DNA of 40,903 nt from Acidobacteriota bacterium (GCA_902812365.1 CADDZC010000032.1:1-40903); one strand, 5' to 3'; positions 1 through 8,205 are shown, numbered from the stretch's first letter. Numbers and translations are program-made. Notes: generated from the letters alone by a model not told the origin.

Positions 1-2
1 GA

Positions 3-131
3 AGAACTCGGCCGATGGTCTCGTTCGTGAACGTGGAAAGCGTGGACCGGATCATCGATGCCATCTTCCATGGTTACAACGAGCAGCACCAATGCCGGAA
101 CCGTACCCTCCGCCCTTTTACACAAGCCTGA
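3..131 (+). CDS. C-terminal fragment of an unidentified protein (truncated by window edge)
   Basis: An open frame enters from the left edge and stops with TGA at 129-131, giving 42 residues. The part reading MVSFVNVESVDRIIDAIF looks like a genuine mixed helix/strand segment, while the last ~15 residues are basic and less protein-like. It ends just before the promoter of the S1 gene. I do not recognise the family. The other two forward frames either stop within 30 bases or read as low-complexity Pro/Arg, which is the main reason for preferring this one. Confidence 0.4.
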   Translation, partial: RTRPMVSFVNVESVDRIIDAIFHGYNEQHQCRNRTLRPFTQA

Positions 132-153
132 CATCACCGGCGCGGGGAGCCGA

Positions 154-183
154 TTGACTTCGATTTTCCGCGGACGGTACAAT
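154..183 (+). promoter_or_regulatory. Sigma-70-type promoter for the S1 gene
   Basis: TTGACT (154-159) and TACAAT (178-183) are separated by 18 bp. Transcription would begin near 190, about 40 nt before the ATG at 232. This excludes the in-frame ATG at 58 as the start of the S1 gene, because it lies upstream of the promoter. Confidence 0.65.
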
Positions 184-231
184 AAGCCTTCCCTCGTTGG
201 GAGTCGTCGGGTCAGCGGGAAAGGAGCGCGA

Positions 232-2175
232 ATGGCTTGGGATGATGATCCCGCTTCCGCGGCCGTGGGAGCAGGCCCCGAAGCGCCGGAGGCATCCTTA
301 TCGGGGCCTGCATCGGCGGCCGCGGTCGTTCGTAAGCCTGAGGATTCGACAGACGCGACGGAGATGATGTCCGATGTGAGCGGCTTGGGGACGGTGCGGC
401 TGGAACGCGGCCAGGTGGTGAAGGGCACGGTGCTGAAGATAACGGAGTCCGAGGTCATTGTGGATATCGGGCTGAAGAGCGAAGGTGCCATCCCGCGCGT
501 CGAATTTCGGGCGGCCGACGGAAACTTAAGCGTCCGGCCGGGAGATACCATCGAGGTTTGGATCGAGGATTACGACGAGGAAGAGGGGACGGCCACCGTT
601 TCCCATGAGAAGGCGGCCCGGTTGCGCGCCTGGGACGAAGCGGAGCGATCGTTTCGCGAGAAAATCAACCTGCCCGCGCGGGTCATCGAGCGAACCAAGG
701 GCGGCTTAACGGTGGATCTGGGCGGCATCCGGGCCTTTCTGCCTGCTTCGCAGGCGGATTTGCGGCCGCTTCGGAACCTCGAGTCGCTGATCGGCCAGGA
801 AATCGTCTGTAAGGTGGTCAAGCTGGACCGCCAGCGGAACAACGCTGTCGTTAGCCGCCGCGAGGCACTCGAAGAGGAGCTCAACCGAAAGAAAGCGCGC
901 CTGATCGAGCAACTGGAAGAAGGCAGGGAACTGGTGGGGCGGGTGAAGAACCTGACCGAGTACGGAGCCTTTGTGGATTTGGGAGGAATGGATGGCCTGC
1001 TCCATGTGACCGACCTTTCGTGGGGACGGGTGAGTCACCCTTCAGAGGTCATCAAGATCGGCCAGGAAATCCGCGTTAAGGTCCTCAAGTTCGATCGACA
1101 GAAGGAACGCATTTCCCTGGGACTGAAGCAACTGACGCCCGACCCCTGGGAACACGTATCCGGCACCTATAAACCGGGGGAGCGCGTCTTCGGGCGAGTA
1201 GTCAGCCTGACCGATTACGGGGCCTTTGTCGAGCTCGAGCCGGGCGTCGAAGGTCTTATTCACGTGTCGGAGATGACGTGGAGCAAACGGCTGAAACATC
1301 CTTCCAAGATTCTGAGCGTCAATGACCGGGTGGAAGTAGCGGTGCTGGACGTCAACCCGGCCCAACGACGCATCTCACTCAGTCTGAGGCAAACGCTTCC
1401 GGATCCCTGGGCGACTTTGGCGGAGCGCTTGGCCGTGGGGGCAACGGTCCACGGCCGGGTACGGAACCTGACGGATTTCGGGGCCTTCGTAGAGATTGAA
1501 GACGGCATCGACGGCTTGATTCACGTTTCCGACCTTTCCTGGACGAAGACGGTCAAACATCCGTCAGACGTTTTGACGAAGGGTCAGGAGATTGACGCCG
1601 TCGTTCTGGCCATCGATACGGAGCACCGGCGCATCTCGTTGGGAATGAAGCAACTCCAGCCGGACATTTGGGGGCAGTTTTTTGCCAAGACGGAGGTAGG
1701 CAGCATCCTGCGCGGCAAGGTGGTACGGATGGCGCAATTCGGGGCGTTTGTGGAGCTGGAGCCCGGTATCGAAGGACTCTGCCACGTTTCGGAATTTGAT
1801 GAGGTGCACGCGCGGCACGGCCCGGCTCCGCTACAAGTGGGGAGTGAACTGGATTTTCGGGTGATCCGCCTGAACCCGGCGGAGAAGAAGATCGGACTCA
1901 GCCTGAAAGCAGTGGCTGGCGGACGCGCCGCACCGGCCGAGGCCGGTGAGAAACCGGGAACGCATCCCGCGTCGGCTCCGACGCTTCAGACGGAGATGGC
2001 GCGGAAGATGGCGGAGGCGATGCGAGCGGCCAGCCCTCCGCCGTCCACGCCAGCCTCGGTGCCGCGCAATGCCGACGCGGCAGGCTTGGGCGGTGCGGAG
2101 GAGGCATCGGCGGCTCTCGACGGCGCGGCGGGTCCGGCGGCTGACCCGATGGCCGCGAAGGAGTCCGAGGGATGA
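232..2175 (+). CDS. rpsA: 30S ribosomal protein S1
   Basis: A 647-residue protein that binds mRNA on the 30S subunit and helps bring structured or weak-SD messages to the ribosome. Six S1 (OB-fold) repeats can be seen, starting near residues 59, 145, 230, 315, 402 and 488. Repeats 3-6 show the usual GxVxxLTxxGAFVxL...GLxHVS pattern and end in RISLGLKQ-like strands, while repeats 1-2 are more divergent, as in other S1 proteins. The N-terminal ~50 residues are acidic and Ala-rich. The C-terminal ~85 residues form a low-complexity Ala/Pro/Glu tail. ATG 232 follows AAGGAGCGCGA and lies downstream of a good promoter; the longer frame from 58 would add 58 unlikely residues. The following gene encodes an HU/IHF protein, an arrangement also known from proteobacteria (rpsA-ihfB). 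Confidence 0.96.
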   Translation: MAWDDDPASAAVGAGPEAPEASLSGPASAAAVVRKPEDSTDATEMMSDVSGLGTVRLERGQVVKGTVLKITESEVIVDIGLKSEGAIPRVEFRAADGNLSVRPGDTIEVWIEDYDEEEGTATVSHEKAARLRAWDEAERSFREKINLPARVIERTKGGLTVDLGGIRAFLPASQADLRPLRNLESLIGQEIVCKVVKLDRQRNNAVVSRREALEEELNRKKARLIEQLEEGRELVGRVKNLTEYGAFVDLGGMDGLLHVTDLSWGRVSHPSEVIKIGQEIRVKVLKFDRQKERISLGLKQLTPDPWEHVSGTYKPGERVFGRVVSLTDYGAFVELEPGVEGLIHVSEMTWSKRLKHPSKILSVNDRVEVAVLDVNPAQRRISLSLRQTLPDPWATLAERLAVGATVHGRVRNLTDFGAFVEIEDGIDGLIHVSDLSWTKTVKHPSDVLTKGQEIDAVVLAIDTEHRRISLGMKQLQPDIWGQFFAKTEVGSILRGKVVRMAQFGAFVELEPGIEGLCHVSEFDEVHARHGPAPLQVGSELDFRVIRLNPAEKKIGLSLKAVAGGRAAPAEAGEKPGTHPASAPTLQTEMARKMAEAMRAASPPPSTPASVPRNADAAGLGGAEEASAALDGAAGPAADPMAAKESEG

Positions 2176-2305
2176 AGTTGACGAGGGGCGGCGGCGGACG
2201 GGCTGCAAGATCTCGGCCGGGCCGCCGATCGCGCGGTGAAGGGCAGCCAGAGCGAACTCCGTGCGCTACCGAAATGAGCTGGTAATTCTTCCTGAGGAGC
2301 GCGTT

Positions 2306-2617
2306 ATGACAAAGGCTGACTTGGTGCAAGAGGTGGCACAGGCTGTGGAAATGAGCCGGAAGGACTCCGAGACTATCGTGGAGACCGTTTTCGAAAGCAT
2401 CATCAAGGCGCTCCGGAGCGGCAACAAGATTGAGGTGCGAGGATTCGGCAGCTTCCGCACACGGGAGCGCAAGGCGCGGGTGGGCCGCAACCCGAAGACA
2501 GGCACCCGCGTGGAGGTTCCGGCCAAGCGCATTCCCTATTTCAAGCCTAGCAAGGAATTGAAAGACCTCGTGAACGGCGGCGGCAAACCGGATACGGTTT
2601 CTGCGGCCGGACAATAG
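2306..2617 (+). CDS. HU/IHF-family DNA-bending protein
   Basis: A 103-residue nucleoid-associated protein of the bacterial histone-like family, which binds and bends DNA as a dimer. It has the N-terminal helical pair (MTKADLVQEVAQAV), the conserved GFGSFRTRERKAR strand region and the beta-arm tip RNPKTG at residues 61-66, whose proline intercalates into DNA. The IPYFKPSKELKD ending is also typical. A short Gly/Ser tail of ~13 residues extends past the usual ~90-residue length. ATG 2306 is preceded by GAGGAGCGCGTT; the open frame upstream to 2261 lacks a sensible N-terminus. HU and the IHF subunits cannot be told apart here, so no symbol is given. Confidence 0.95.
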   Translation: MTKADLVQEVAQAVEMSRKDSETIVETVFESIIKALRSGNKIEVRGFGSFRTRERKARVGRNPKTGTRVEVPAKRIPYFKPSKELKDLVNGGGKPDTVSAAGQ

Positions 2618-2716
2618 ACTGCCTGCCTTCTCTGGCGGAGGGAGCGGCTCGTTACAACCGCCCTGGCGGTGTTGGATCGACGAGTGAATTCTCGCGGGCG
2701 GCGGGCAAGGGTAGCA

Positions 2717-3238
2717 ATGGACTATTTATGGAGTCCCTGGCGGTACCAATACGTCGCCGGCGATGCGAAGCGCGAGGGATGCATTTTCTGCGAGATGAAG
2801 CGCCTGGACCCACGGCGTGACCCCGAGCGACTCATCCTTTATCGCGGCCAGTTCAACTTGGTCGTCCTCAATCTGTATCCGTACACATCGGGCCACTTGA
2901 TGGTGGCGCCGTACGCGCACGTGGCCAGCCTGGTCGAGCTCGACCACCGCGCTCTGGTCGAGATGATGTCCATTGGGCAGCGGGTCGAGGCGGCGCTCGA
3001 GCGCGCCTATCATCCGGACGGGTACAATTTGGGTATGAATCTCGGCCGCTCGGCAGGGGCCGGAGTCGCCGACCACCTCCACCTGCACTTTTTGCCGCGC
3101 TGGCGGGGCGACACCAACTTCATGACCGTGATCGGCGAAACGCGCGTGCTTCCCGAGGATTTATCGATGACGTACCGGAAACTCGCCCCCTTCTTTCAGG
3201 GCGAGGCGGCGGAATCGACACCCGGGGATCGTAAGTGA
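2717..3238 (+). CDS. HIT-domain protein (Ap4A phosphorylase/hydrolase type)
   Basis: A 173-residue histidine-triad protein. The opening MDYLWSPWRYQYV and CIFC at residues 22-25 are characteristic of a bacterial HIT subgroup that includes mycobacterial Ap4A phosphorylase. The catalytic triad HxHxH lies at residues 120-124 (HLHLHFLPRW), with the supporting NLGMNLG and SGHLMVAP segments in place. The expected activity is cleavage of dinucleoside polyphosphates or related nucleotide-phosphate bonds in the cytosol; substrate cannot be fixed from sequence. ATG 2717 starts the recognisable family N-terminus, so the longer frame from 2669 was not used. The gene lies 25 bp before the UvrC-like gene on the same strand, probably in one transcript. 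Confidence 0.9.
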   Translation: MDYLWSPWRYQYVAGDAKREGCIFCEMKRLDPRRDPERLILYRGQFNLVVLNLYPYTSGHLMVAPYAHVASLVELDHRALVEMMSIGQRVEAALERAYHPDGYNLGMNLGRSAGAGVADHLHLHFLPRWRGDTNFMTVIGETRVLPEDLSMTYRKLAPFFQGEAAESTPGDRK

Positions 3239-3263
3239 GAACCGGGGTCGCGGCGAGGCGGCA

Positions 3264-4430
3264 ATGAAACTGGAGCGCACCGCGCGGCTCGATCCCGATT
3301 CCAACCCGCCATCCTTTCTGGAGTTGCTGCCCTCGTGCCCCGCCGTCTTCGTCCTGCTGCCGGATGGCACAAAACATCCAGATGCCCTGCCCTACATCAG
3401 CCACACACGCAATTTACGCCGTCGTCTCACCCGGTTGCTCGGCCGGTCCGGCCCGCCTTCGCGGCTCCTCAATCTGCGGGACTTGGTGCAGGAGGTCCAT
3501 TACCAGCTCGTGGGATCGGCCTTCGAGGCGCAGTGGCTACTTTATCGGCTGAGCCGCCATTACGATCCCAGCCACTACCGCGATCGCCTGCGGTTGCGGC
3601 CGCCCGCATTGCTTAAGATCAATCTAAGGAATCGGTTTCCGCGCTGTTACTTCACGCGCCGGCTGGTGCCCGATGGCTCGCTCTATTACGGCCCCTTCCC
3701 CTCGCGGGCCGAAGCGGACCGTTTCGCCTCCGCCTTTCTGGATCTGTTCAAAATCCGTCGCTGCGTTGAGGATTTAAACCCGGATCCCAGTCATTCGGGT
3801 TGTATCTATTCGCAGATGAGAATGTGCCTGGCGCCGTGTTTTGCCGGCTGCAGCGATGAGGAGTATCGGCAGGAACTGGGCCGCGCCATCGAGTTTCTTG
3901 AGACCGAAGGTGGCTCCCTGATCCGGGCGCTCGAAGCGGAGCGCGACATTGCTTGCCGCGAGCTGGCCTTCGAGCGGGCTGCGCAGATTCACAAGAGGCT
4001 GGAAGCCGTGCGACAGGTGCTCGGTCTTCGGCCCGGATTGGTTCGCCAGGTGTGGCGGCTCCACGCGGTCATGATCCAGCGCGCGGCGCAACCCAAGACC
4101 GTTTTATTCTTTCGCGTTCGCGCGGGCGAGATTTGCGGCCCGGCCGCTTTGGCGTTGGAGCAGAAAGTATCGACACCGGTTTCCTTGGACCAGCAGCTCT
4201 GCACTTTGCTCGATTCCCTCAAGCCGGAATCGCCTCGGCAAGCAACGAACGGGCGCTCCGGACAGCTTCCGCCTTGGGAGCACCTGAGTCTTCTGGCGCG
4301 GTGGTATTACAGCAGCTTTCGGGAAGGTGAACTTGTCATGTTGCCCGAGAACCAGGAGATTCCCCACGCACGCTTGATCCGGATCTGCCGCAAGTTGGTC
4401 AGCAGCGTGCTGCCGGTCGGCCAGAAGTGA
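3264..4430 (+). CDS. UvrC/Cho-like protein with degenerate GIY-YIG domain
   Basis: A 388-residue relative of the N-terminal half of excinuclease subunit UvrC (~600 residues). Three parts can be aligned: a GIY-YIG-like domain (about 25-105), a UvrC-type Fe-S region with four cysteines at 167, 180, 188 and 192 (ending CLAPC), and a UVR (UvrB-binding) helix pair at about 218-253. The C-terminal RNase H-like nuclease and the helix-hairpin-helix domains are absent. The GIY-YIG signature is eroded: GVY reads AVF (27-29), YVG reads YIS (44-46), and the conserved metal-binding Glu is replaced by Leu93. The fold is therefore probably kept but nuclease activity is doubtful. A role tied to UvrB or DNA damage is an inference from the UVR motif. 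Confidence 0.85.
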   Translation: MKLERTARLDPDSNPPSFLELLPSCPAVFVLLPDGTKHPDALPYISHTRNLRRRLTRLLGRSGPPSRLLNLRDLVQEVHYQLVGSAFEAQWLLYRLSRHYDPSHYRDRLRLRPPALLKINLRNRFPRCYFTRRLVPDGSLYYGPFPSRAEADRFASAFLDLFKIRRCVEDLNPDPSHSGCIYSQMRMCLAPCFAGCSDEEYRQELGRAIEFLETEGGSLIRALEAERDIACRELAFERAAQIHKRLEAVRQVLGLRPGLVRQVWRLHAVMIQRAAQPKTVLFFRVRAGEICGPAALALEQKVSTPVSLDQQLCTLLDSLKPESPRQATNGRSGQLPPWEHLSLLARWYYSSFREGELVMLPENQEIPHARLIRICRKLVSSVLPVGQK

Positions 4431-4470
4431 GCGGATGCCGGAGACCAGGAGGCTCAGCCTTAGCGGGGCC

Positions 4471-5109
4471 TCAAGCGCCTAAGATTCGCCGCACCGTAGC
4501 CAGCAGTTGGTGGGAGTTGAACGGTTTCTCCAGGTAATGGCACGGTCCCCGCAAGGCCGGAGAAAGCGCGCTTATTGGCTGCGGGCAACCCGAGACGTAT
4601 AAAACCCTCATTTCGGGGCGCCACCGGGCCATCCGCTCCGCCAGCTCAGGACCGGTCAGCGGAGTCATGAGTACGTCGGCGATCATCAGGTCGATCGGAG
4701 CCGGGTGATGGGCGGCCACTTGCTGAGCCTCTTCGCCGCTTGCTGCCTCGACCACCCTGTAACCGCGAGCTTCGAGGACCATCCGTAGGACCGCTCTTAC
4801 GCGTTCTTCGTCTTCGACCACGAGGACGGTCGCTGGCGCCGGGGTCGGCTCTGCGAGACGACGATCGCTGCCCGAGGCTGGGGTCAGGACGGTCAGCTCG
4901 GACCGGAGCGTTGGGAACCCGGCAGGCGAGAGCAACTCCTTCTTGATTAACCACAACTGGAAGAACGGCCACGCCGTGCTGACGAGCAAGCCCGCTTCCG
5001 CCATGCGTTTGCCCCACCGGCCGTGGAGGTAAGTCAAGGCTAAGGTCATCCCCAGGTTCGCCGCCCCCGACAGCACGGCTACTGGCCACCCGATGGTCCG
5101 AAGAGTCAT
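4471..5109 (-). CDS. Response-regulator receiver protein with N-terminal membrane segments
   Basis: A 212-residue protein. Residues 1-60 contain two hydrophobic stretches (about 8-27 and 40-55) followed by KK, suggesting a membrane hairpin. Residues 93-212 form a CheY-like receiver with acidic pair E99/D100, phospho-acceptor D145 (LMIADVLM), S173 and K195 (EKPF). There is no DNA-binding output domain, so it is either a stand-alone receiver held at the membrane or a phosphate sink. No histidine kinase is nearby. It converges with the UvrC-like gene (40 bp between stops). The start ATG at 5109 follows GGAG about 10 nt upstream on the minus strand. Confidence 0.85.
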   Translation of the reverse strand: MTLRTIGWPVAVLSGAANLGMTLALTYLHGRWGKRMAEAGLLVSTAWPFFQLWLIKKELLSPAGFPTLRSELTVLTPASGSDRRLAEPTPAPATVLVVEDEERVRAVLRMVLEARGYRVVEAASGEEAQQVAAHHPAPIDLMIADVLMTPLTGPELAERMARWRPEMRVLYVSGCPQPISALSPALRGPCHYLEKPFNSHQLLATVRRILGA

Positions 5110-5212
5110 CGCCGAGACTCCGTGCTAAGGTGTATCGGCGGGAGGGCCACTGACCATGAACGAACCGTCGCCGTGTTCTAACGGCGATGCGGGCGGAATA
5201 ATGGTTTTCCGG

Positions 5213-5218
5213 TATAAT
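5213..5218 (+). promoter_or_regulatory. Consensus -10 element upstream of the YggX gene
   Basis: A perfect TATAAT preceded by a TTCCGG segment. No good -35 hexamer is found at 16-18 bp. It lies about 110 bp before the YggX start, so it could provide a leader of about 100 nt. Confidence 0.4.
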
Positions 5219-5327
5219 CGTCAGGAAAGTTTCGGGCCAGCAACAGCAGGGCAGGCGTGGCGATGGCCGGCAGCGTTCGGCCGCTGGAAATTCACGGGCT
5301 CCGACCGGGAGCCGGAGCGAGGTTTTG

Positions 5328-5609
5328 ATGGCAGAGCGGATGGTTAAGTGCGTGAAGTTTCAGAAGGAGCTTCCCGGGCTGGAAGAACCGCCCTGGGGCG
5401 GCGAACTCGGCCAGCGAATTTACGAGAACGTCTCACAACAAGCCTGGGATCTGTGGACGGAACACCTCAAGATGATCATCAACGAATATCGGTTGAATCC
5501 GGCCACCCGCGAAGCTCAGGAACTGATTGAACGGCAGATGGAAGACTTTTTCTTCGGAAAGGGCGCGGCCCTACCGCCCGGCTACGTGCCGCAAAAAAGA
5601 AAGGCCTAG
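5328..5609 (+). CDS. yggX: Probable Fe(2+)-trafficking protein, YggX family
   Basis: A 93-residue protein of the YggX family, linked in enterobacteria to iron supply for Fe-S clusters and protection against oxidative damage. It carries the family hallmarks: an early Cys (C8, VKCVKFQKE), PPWGGELGQRIYENVSQQAWDLW, and INEYRLNP, then the acidic/aromatic MEDFFFG near the C-terminus. Its length matches the family (~90). ATG 5328 follows GGAGCGAGG with a 5-nt spacer; an alternative ATG at 5340 would remove four residues. It is monocistronic here, with an opposing gene on its 3' side. Confidence 0.92.
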   Translation: MAERMVKCVKFQKELPGLEEPPWGGELGQRIYENVSQQAWDLWTEHLKMIINEYRLNPATREAQELIERQMEDFFFGKGAALPPGYVPQKRKA

Positions 5610-5634
5610 CTACCGGTGGCAGCCCGGAGGAGGG

Positions 5635-5892
5635 TTACTGCACCCGGCCGGGAAGGCTGTTTCCGGGCGGCGGAGTCGGGGTGGCCATGAGCCCCAAACC
5701 CTGTAACAGAAATACGGTTCGCTGAGCAGCGCCTCGCCACACGAGCTGACATCCGTCTCCCTGGCAGTTCTGCACGTAGACATCCCCGCCCGAGTATTCC
5801 AGGCTGCAATTTTTGAACGTGCAGTTGATGAACACGCCGTCGTCAAGAACGACGTGCTGATTTTCAAACACCTTGCCCTCGTGGCGATTCAT
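5635..5892 (-). CDS. Small Cys/Asn-rich protein with pentapeptide-like beta pattern
   Basis: An 85-residue protein. Residues 8-50 read as short beta turns (VFINCTFKNCSLEYSGGDVYV) with Cys or Phe at roughly every fifth position, the rhythm of a short pentapeptide-repeat or right-handed helix fold. Five cysteines fall between residues 24 and 48. The C-terminal ~20 residues are Pro/Gly-rich. There is no signal peptide. I do not recognise a named family. The regular side-chain pattern makes it much more convincing than the two overlapping minus-strand frames, which are low-complexity Arg/Ser. Confidence 0.65.
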   Translation of the reverse strand: MNRHEGKVFENQHVVLDDGVFINCTFKNCSLEYSGGDVYVQNCQGDGCQLVWRGAAQRTVFLLQGLGLMATPTPPPGNSLPGRVQ

Positions 5893-5940
5893 AAAGCGGT
5901 GGCCGGCGGCCGTTGAACGCGATCAGCCCGCCACACCTGA

Positions 5941-5969
5941 TTTTTATCATTCCCCGTCGGCGGTTGCAA
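5941..5969 (-). promoter_or_regulatory. Possible promoter for the small Cys/Asn-rich gene
   Basis: On the minus strand TTGCAA (5969-5964) is followed after 17 bp by TAAAAA (5946-5941), about 50 bp before the ATG at 5892. The -10 match is moderate. Confidence 0.35.
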
Positions 5970-6071
5970 CCGATTGCCGGCGCGGGCCGAAGCTGGCAGG
6001 GGTCGGCCCGAACCCATCGCGCCGTTAACGAGGCAAGAGGCGACCGCTGGTCATCACCCCGCAGCCAAAGG

Positions 6072-6935
6072 TTAGAGCGCCGGCGGCTGCGGGTGAGGCG
6101 CGCGCAGCATCGTCTCGACCTTGGTGCGTAAGTGGGCAAGGGCGGCGGAGTGAATCTGCGAGACGCGCGATTCGTCGATGCCGAGCTGCTCGCCGATCTG
6201 TTTCATGGTCAGGTCGTGCTGATAATAGAGCGTAATCACGGTGCGCTCGCGCTCGGAGATACGGCTCAAGGCGCGGTCCAGCAGGGCGCGCTGCTCGTTG
6301 CGATAGCAAAGGTCAAACTGGTTGTCGTGGTTGTCCGCCGGCAGGCTTTCTTCATCCGGAAGCTTCTGCTCCGCCGCCTGCATCGGACGGAGCCAGTCCA
6401 CGCCCATGCCTTGGAGTTCCTGCACGGTTGCATACCACTTCTTCAGACTGATGCCGAGCGCTTGGGCCATCTCCCCGTCGGTCGCCGCTCGGCCGAGCTT
6501 GGTTTCGAGGGCGCGGAAGACGCTTTCCGCCTTCTTGTTCTTTTTCCGCATGTCACGGGAGGCTGTGTCCAGGCTGCGCAGGCCGTCGATGATCGCCCCG
6601 CGGATTCGATAGCGGGCGTAGGTCTCGATCTTGACGTGCTTGCGAGCGTCAAACTTGCGGACGGCGTCGAGCAAACCCAAGGTGCCGGCCCCGACCAGAT
6701 CGTCCACCTCGACATGCGCCGGCAAGTGCTCGCGCATTTCATAGGCCACGCGTTTGACCAGCGAGAGGAGCTTCACGGCGAGTTCGTCTCGTTCCCCGCT
6801 TGGCCGGTCGGTAACGAGCGCGTGTTGAGCAGGGGCTTCGGAAACGGAGGGTGACCACGGTCGCGGCCGGCGAGCACGGCGAACCACCGCCCTCAGCGAA
6901 GTGGAGTTGCGGGAGGAAACAGCCTGGGATGCCAT
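6072..6935 (-). CDS. RNA polymerase sigma factor, FliA/sigma-28 family
   Basis: A 287-residue alternative sigma factor. Region 2 (about 50-125) includes HVEVDDLVGAGTLGLLDAVRKFD and YARYRIRGAIIDGLRSLD, the signature of the FliA/WhiG/SigF group. Region 3 follows (about 128-200), then region 4 with ERERTVITLYYQHDLTMKQIGEQLGIDESRVSQ-type helix-turn-helix (about 225-280). The first ~45 residues are basic and Ser-rich and are additional to the usual ~240-residue FliA. ATG 6935 has AGAGG eight nt upstream on the minus strand; the extension to 7031 lacks support. No flagellar, chemotaxis or anti-sigma gene is visible nearby, so whether it controls motility or something else is open. Confidence 0.93.
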   Translation of the reverse strand: MASQAVSSRNSTSLRAVVRRARRPRPWSPSVSEAPAQHALVTDRPSGERDELAVKLLSLVKRVAYEMREHLPAHVEVDDLVGAGTLGLLDAVRKFDARKHVKIETYARYRIRGAIIDGLRSLDTASRDMRKKNKKAESVFRALETKLGRAATDGEMAQALGISLKKWYATVQELQGMGVDWLRPMQAAEQKLPDEESLPADNHDNQFDLCYRNEQRALLDRALSRISERERTVITLYYQHDLTMKQIGEQLGIDESRVSQIHSAALAHLRTKVETMLRAPHPQPPAL

Positions 6936-7616
6936 GAAGAGTACCTCTTTTCTCGAAGAGCGGCTGGGGCCCGATCGAGCCGCGGCCGTCCGCGCCCGGC
7001 ATCCTTGAGCCCTGTGGTCGGCTGTCCACACCTCACCGTCGCCGTGGAGCTGGATCGCCCCCGGCGTCGGCCGCCGCTACTTGACTCTCCGTATGTCCGT
7101 GCGCTGTCCAAGGGAGGAGCACGCTCGATGCCAATCGACGGCGGGCAACGAACGCGGTGGGGCGGCCGGATGCTCTAGGCTATTTGATAGCCTGACCGAA
7201 GCGCGGAGCCGGCTGCGGATCGATTTCATGAGGCGGGTTTCATGTAAGGGACTAACCAAAGCGCTCTCAGCTCTTTATGGCAGCACGGGTGGCCTCGCCC
7301 CGGCCGTGCGGATTGCTCCCCGAAGGCTCAAGCCTTCAGGGCGTCGATGGCGGACAAGCAGGTTGGGGCCTGGCCCGGGCGAAGACCGAAACCGTCAGCT
7401 TTCCCGCCCGGCGAGTTCCAAATCGGGAATCGCGTTCCATTTTGGAACCGCGGCGCGTCGACGGTGCTGACCCGGAGCAATCGGCAGTTCCTGGCGGCCG
7501 CTTGAGGAAACTCATGACGCCGCCGGCCCTGGCCGATAAACGGGGCGGGAGCGAAACTCCGATGGCGCCGGCAAGCAACACCCGTCCAGCGGAGTCGGCT
7601 GGAACCTGATGGCAGC
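6936..7616. other. Intergenic region without a recognised gene
   Basis: This 681-bp stretch separates the sigma-factor start from the zinc-ribbon gene. Open frames exist on both strands but none resembles a protein family or has a clear ribosome-binding site. The only structure noted is a perfect short palindromic hairpin, GAAGGCT-CA-AGCCTTC at 7322-7337, and GTTCC-ATTTT-GGAAC near 7434. No riboswitch consensus was recognised. Confidence 0.5.
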
Positions 7617-7976
7617 ATGAAAACGTCTCGAGGTCGGTGGACGAACTGGGTCTCGCGCAGCTTCGGCGCATCCTCCCCTCACGCCGTCGAAGAGGGGAAT
7701 GCCAGCCCTCTACCGGGATTCATCCACCAGGTCGAGGCCTTGCGCGTCGGCGACCTGAAGCCGGCAGGCTTGGTATTGCTCGACGAAACCCGTCACCGTC
7801 AACCGCCGGCGTCAATGTTTTGCGCCGTCCTTGCCTGTCCCCGGTGCGGAATCCCGACGTTGATCACGACGGCGCAATACCACGGCGTCGTCCCCATCAC
7901 CTGCGGGGCCGACGACTGCCCCTGCCAGGTCAAAATCGACGAGCACGGCAGTCTGATCTATCTCCCCGTGAACTGA
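7617..7976 (+). CDS. Small protein with C-terminal Cys4/5 zinc-ribbon-like motif
   Basis: A 119-residue protein of unknown function. The C-terminal half carries CPRCG, then CGADDCPC about 25 residues later, a spacing typical of a treble-clef or zinc-ribbon knuckle, followed by the well-formed strand QVKIDEHGSLIYLPV. The N-terminal half is less ordered. An internal ATG at 7815 (MFCAVLACPRCG) would give a 53-residue zinc-ribbon alone and cannot be excluded. It is followed by the tRNA pair, which has its own promoter. Confidence 0.6.
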   Translation: MKTSRGRWTNWVSRSFGASSPHAVEEGNASPLPGFIHQVEALRVGDLKPAGLVLLDETRHRQPPASMFCAVLACPRCGIPTLITTAQYHGVVPITCGADDCPCQVKIDEHGSLIYLPVN

Positions 7977-8021
7977 GCCTGCTTCCCCGGCCCCAGGATG
8001 CGATCCGGCGGCAACCCCGGC

Positions 8022-8051
8022 TTGACAACGCCGCTGTGCGATTTTTATAAT
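8022..8051 (+). promoter_or_regulatory. Consensus promoter for the tRNA-Gly/tRNA-Cys unit
   Basis: TTGACA (8022-8027) and TATAAT (8046-8051) are perfect hexamers with an 18-bp spacer. They lie about 40 bp upstream of the tRNA-Gly 5' end. A 7-bp hairpin, GGCAGAG-AGG-CTCTGCC (8068-8084), lies in the 5' leader of the precursor. Confidence 0.85.
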
Positions 8052-8091
8052 TAGAGACGTTGGGGGCGGCAGAGAGGCTCTGCCGAGCTGA

Positions 8092-8166
8092 GCGGGAATA
8101 ACTCAGTGGTAGAGTGCGACCTTGCCAAGGTCGAAGTCGCGGGTTCGAATCCCGTTTCCCGCTCCA
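8092..8166 (+). tRNA. tRNA-Gly (GCC)
   Basis: A complete cloverleaf of 75 nt with encoded CCA. The acceptor GCGGGAA pairs with TTCCCGC, the anticodon loop is TTGCCAA (anticodon GCC), and the T loop is TTCGAAT. The discriminator base is U. It is expected to read GGC and GGU. Confidence 0.98.
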
Positions 8167-8205
8167 GTACTCATAATTGTGTACTCTGGTTGGACGGAAT
8201 CTTTC

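Noticed and set aside
7081-7470. Forward frame of 129 residues between the sigma and zinc-ribbon genes
   Set aside because: Arg/Gly-rich translation without motif; no ribosome-binding site or conserved pattern seen.
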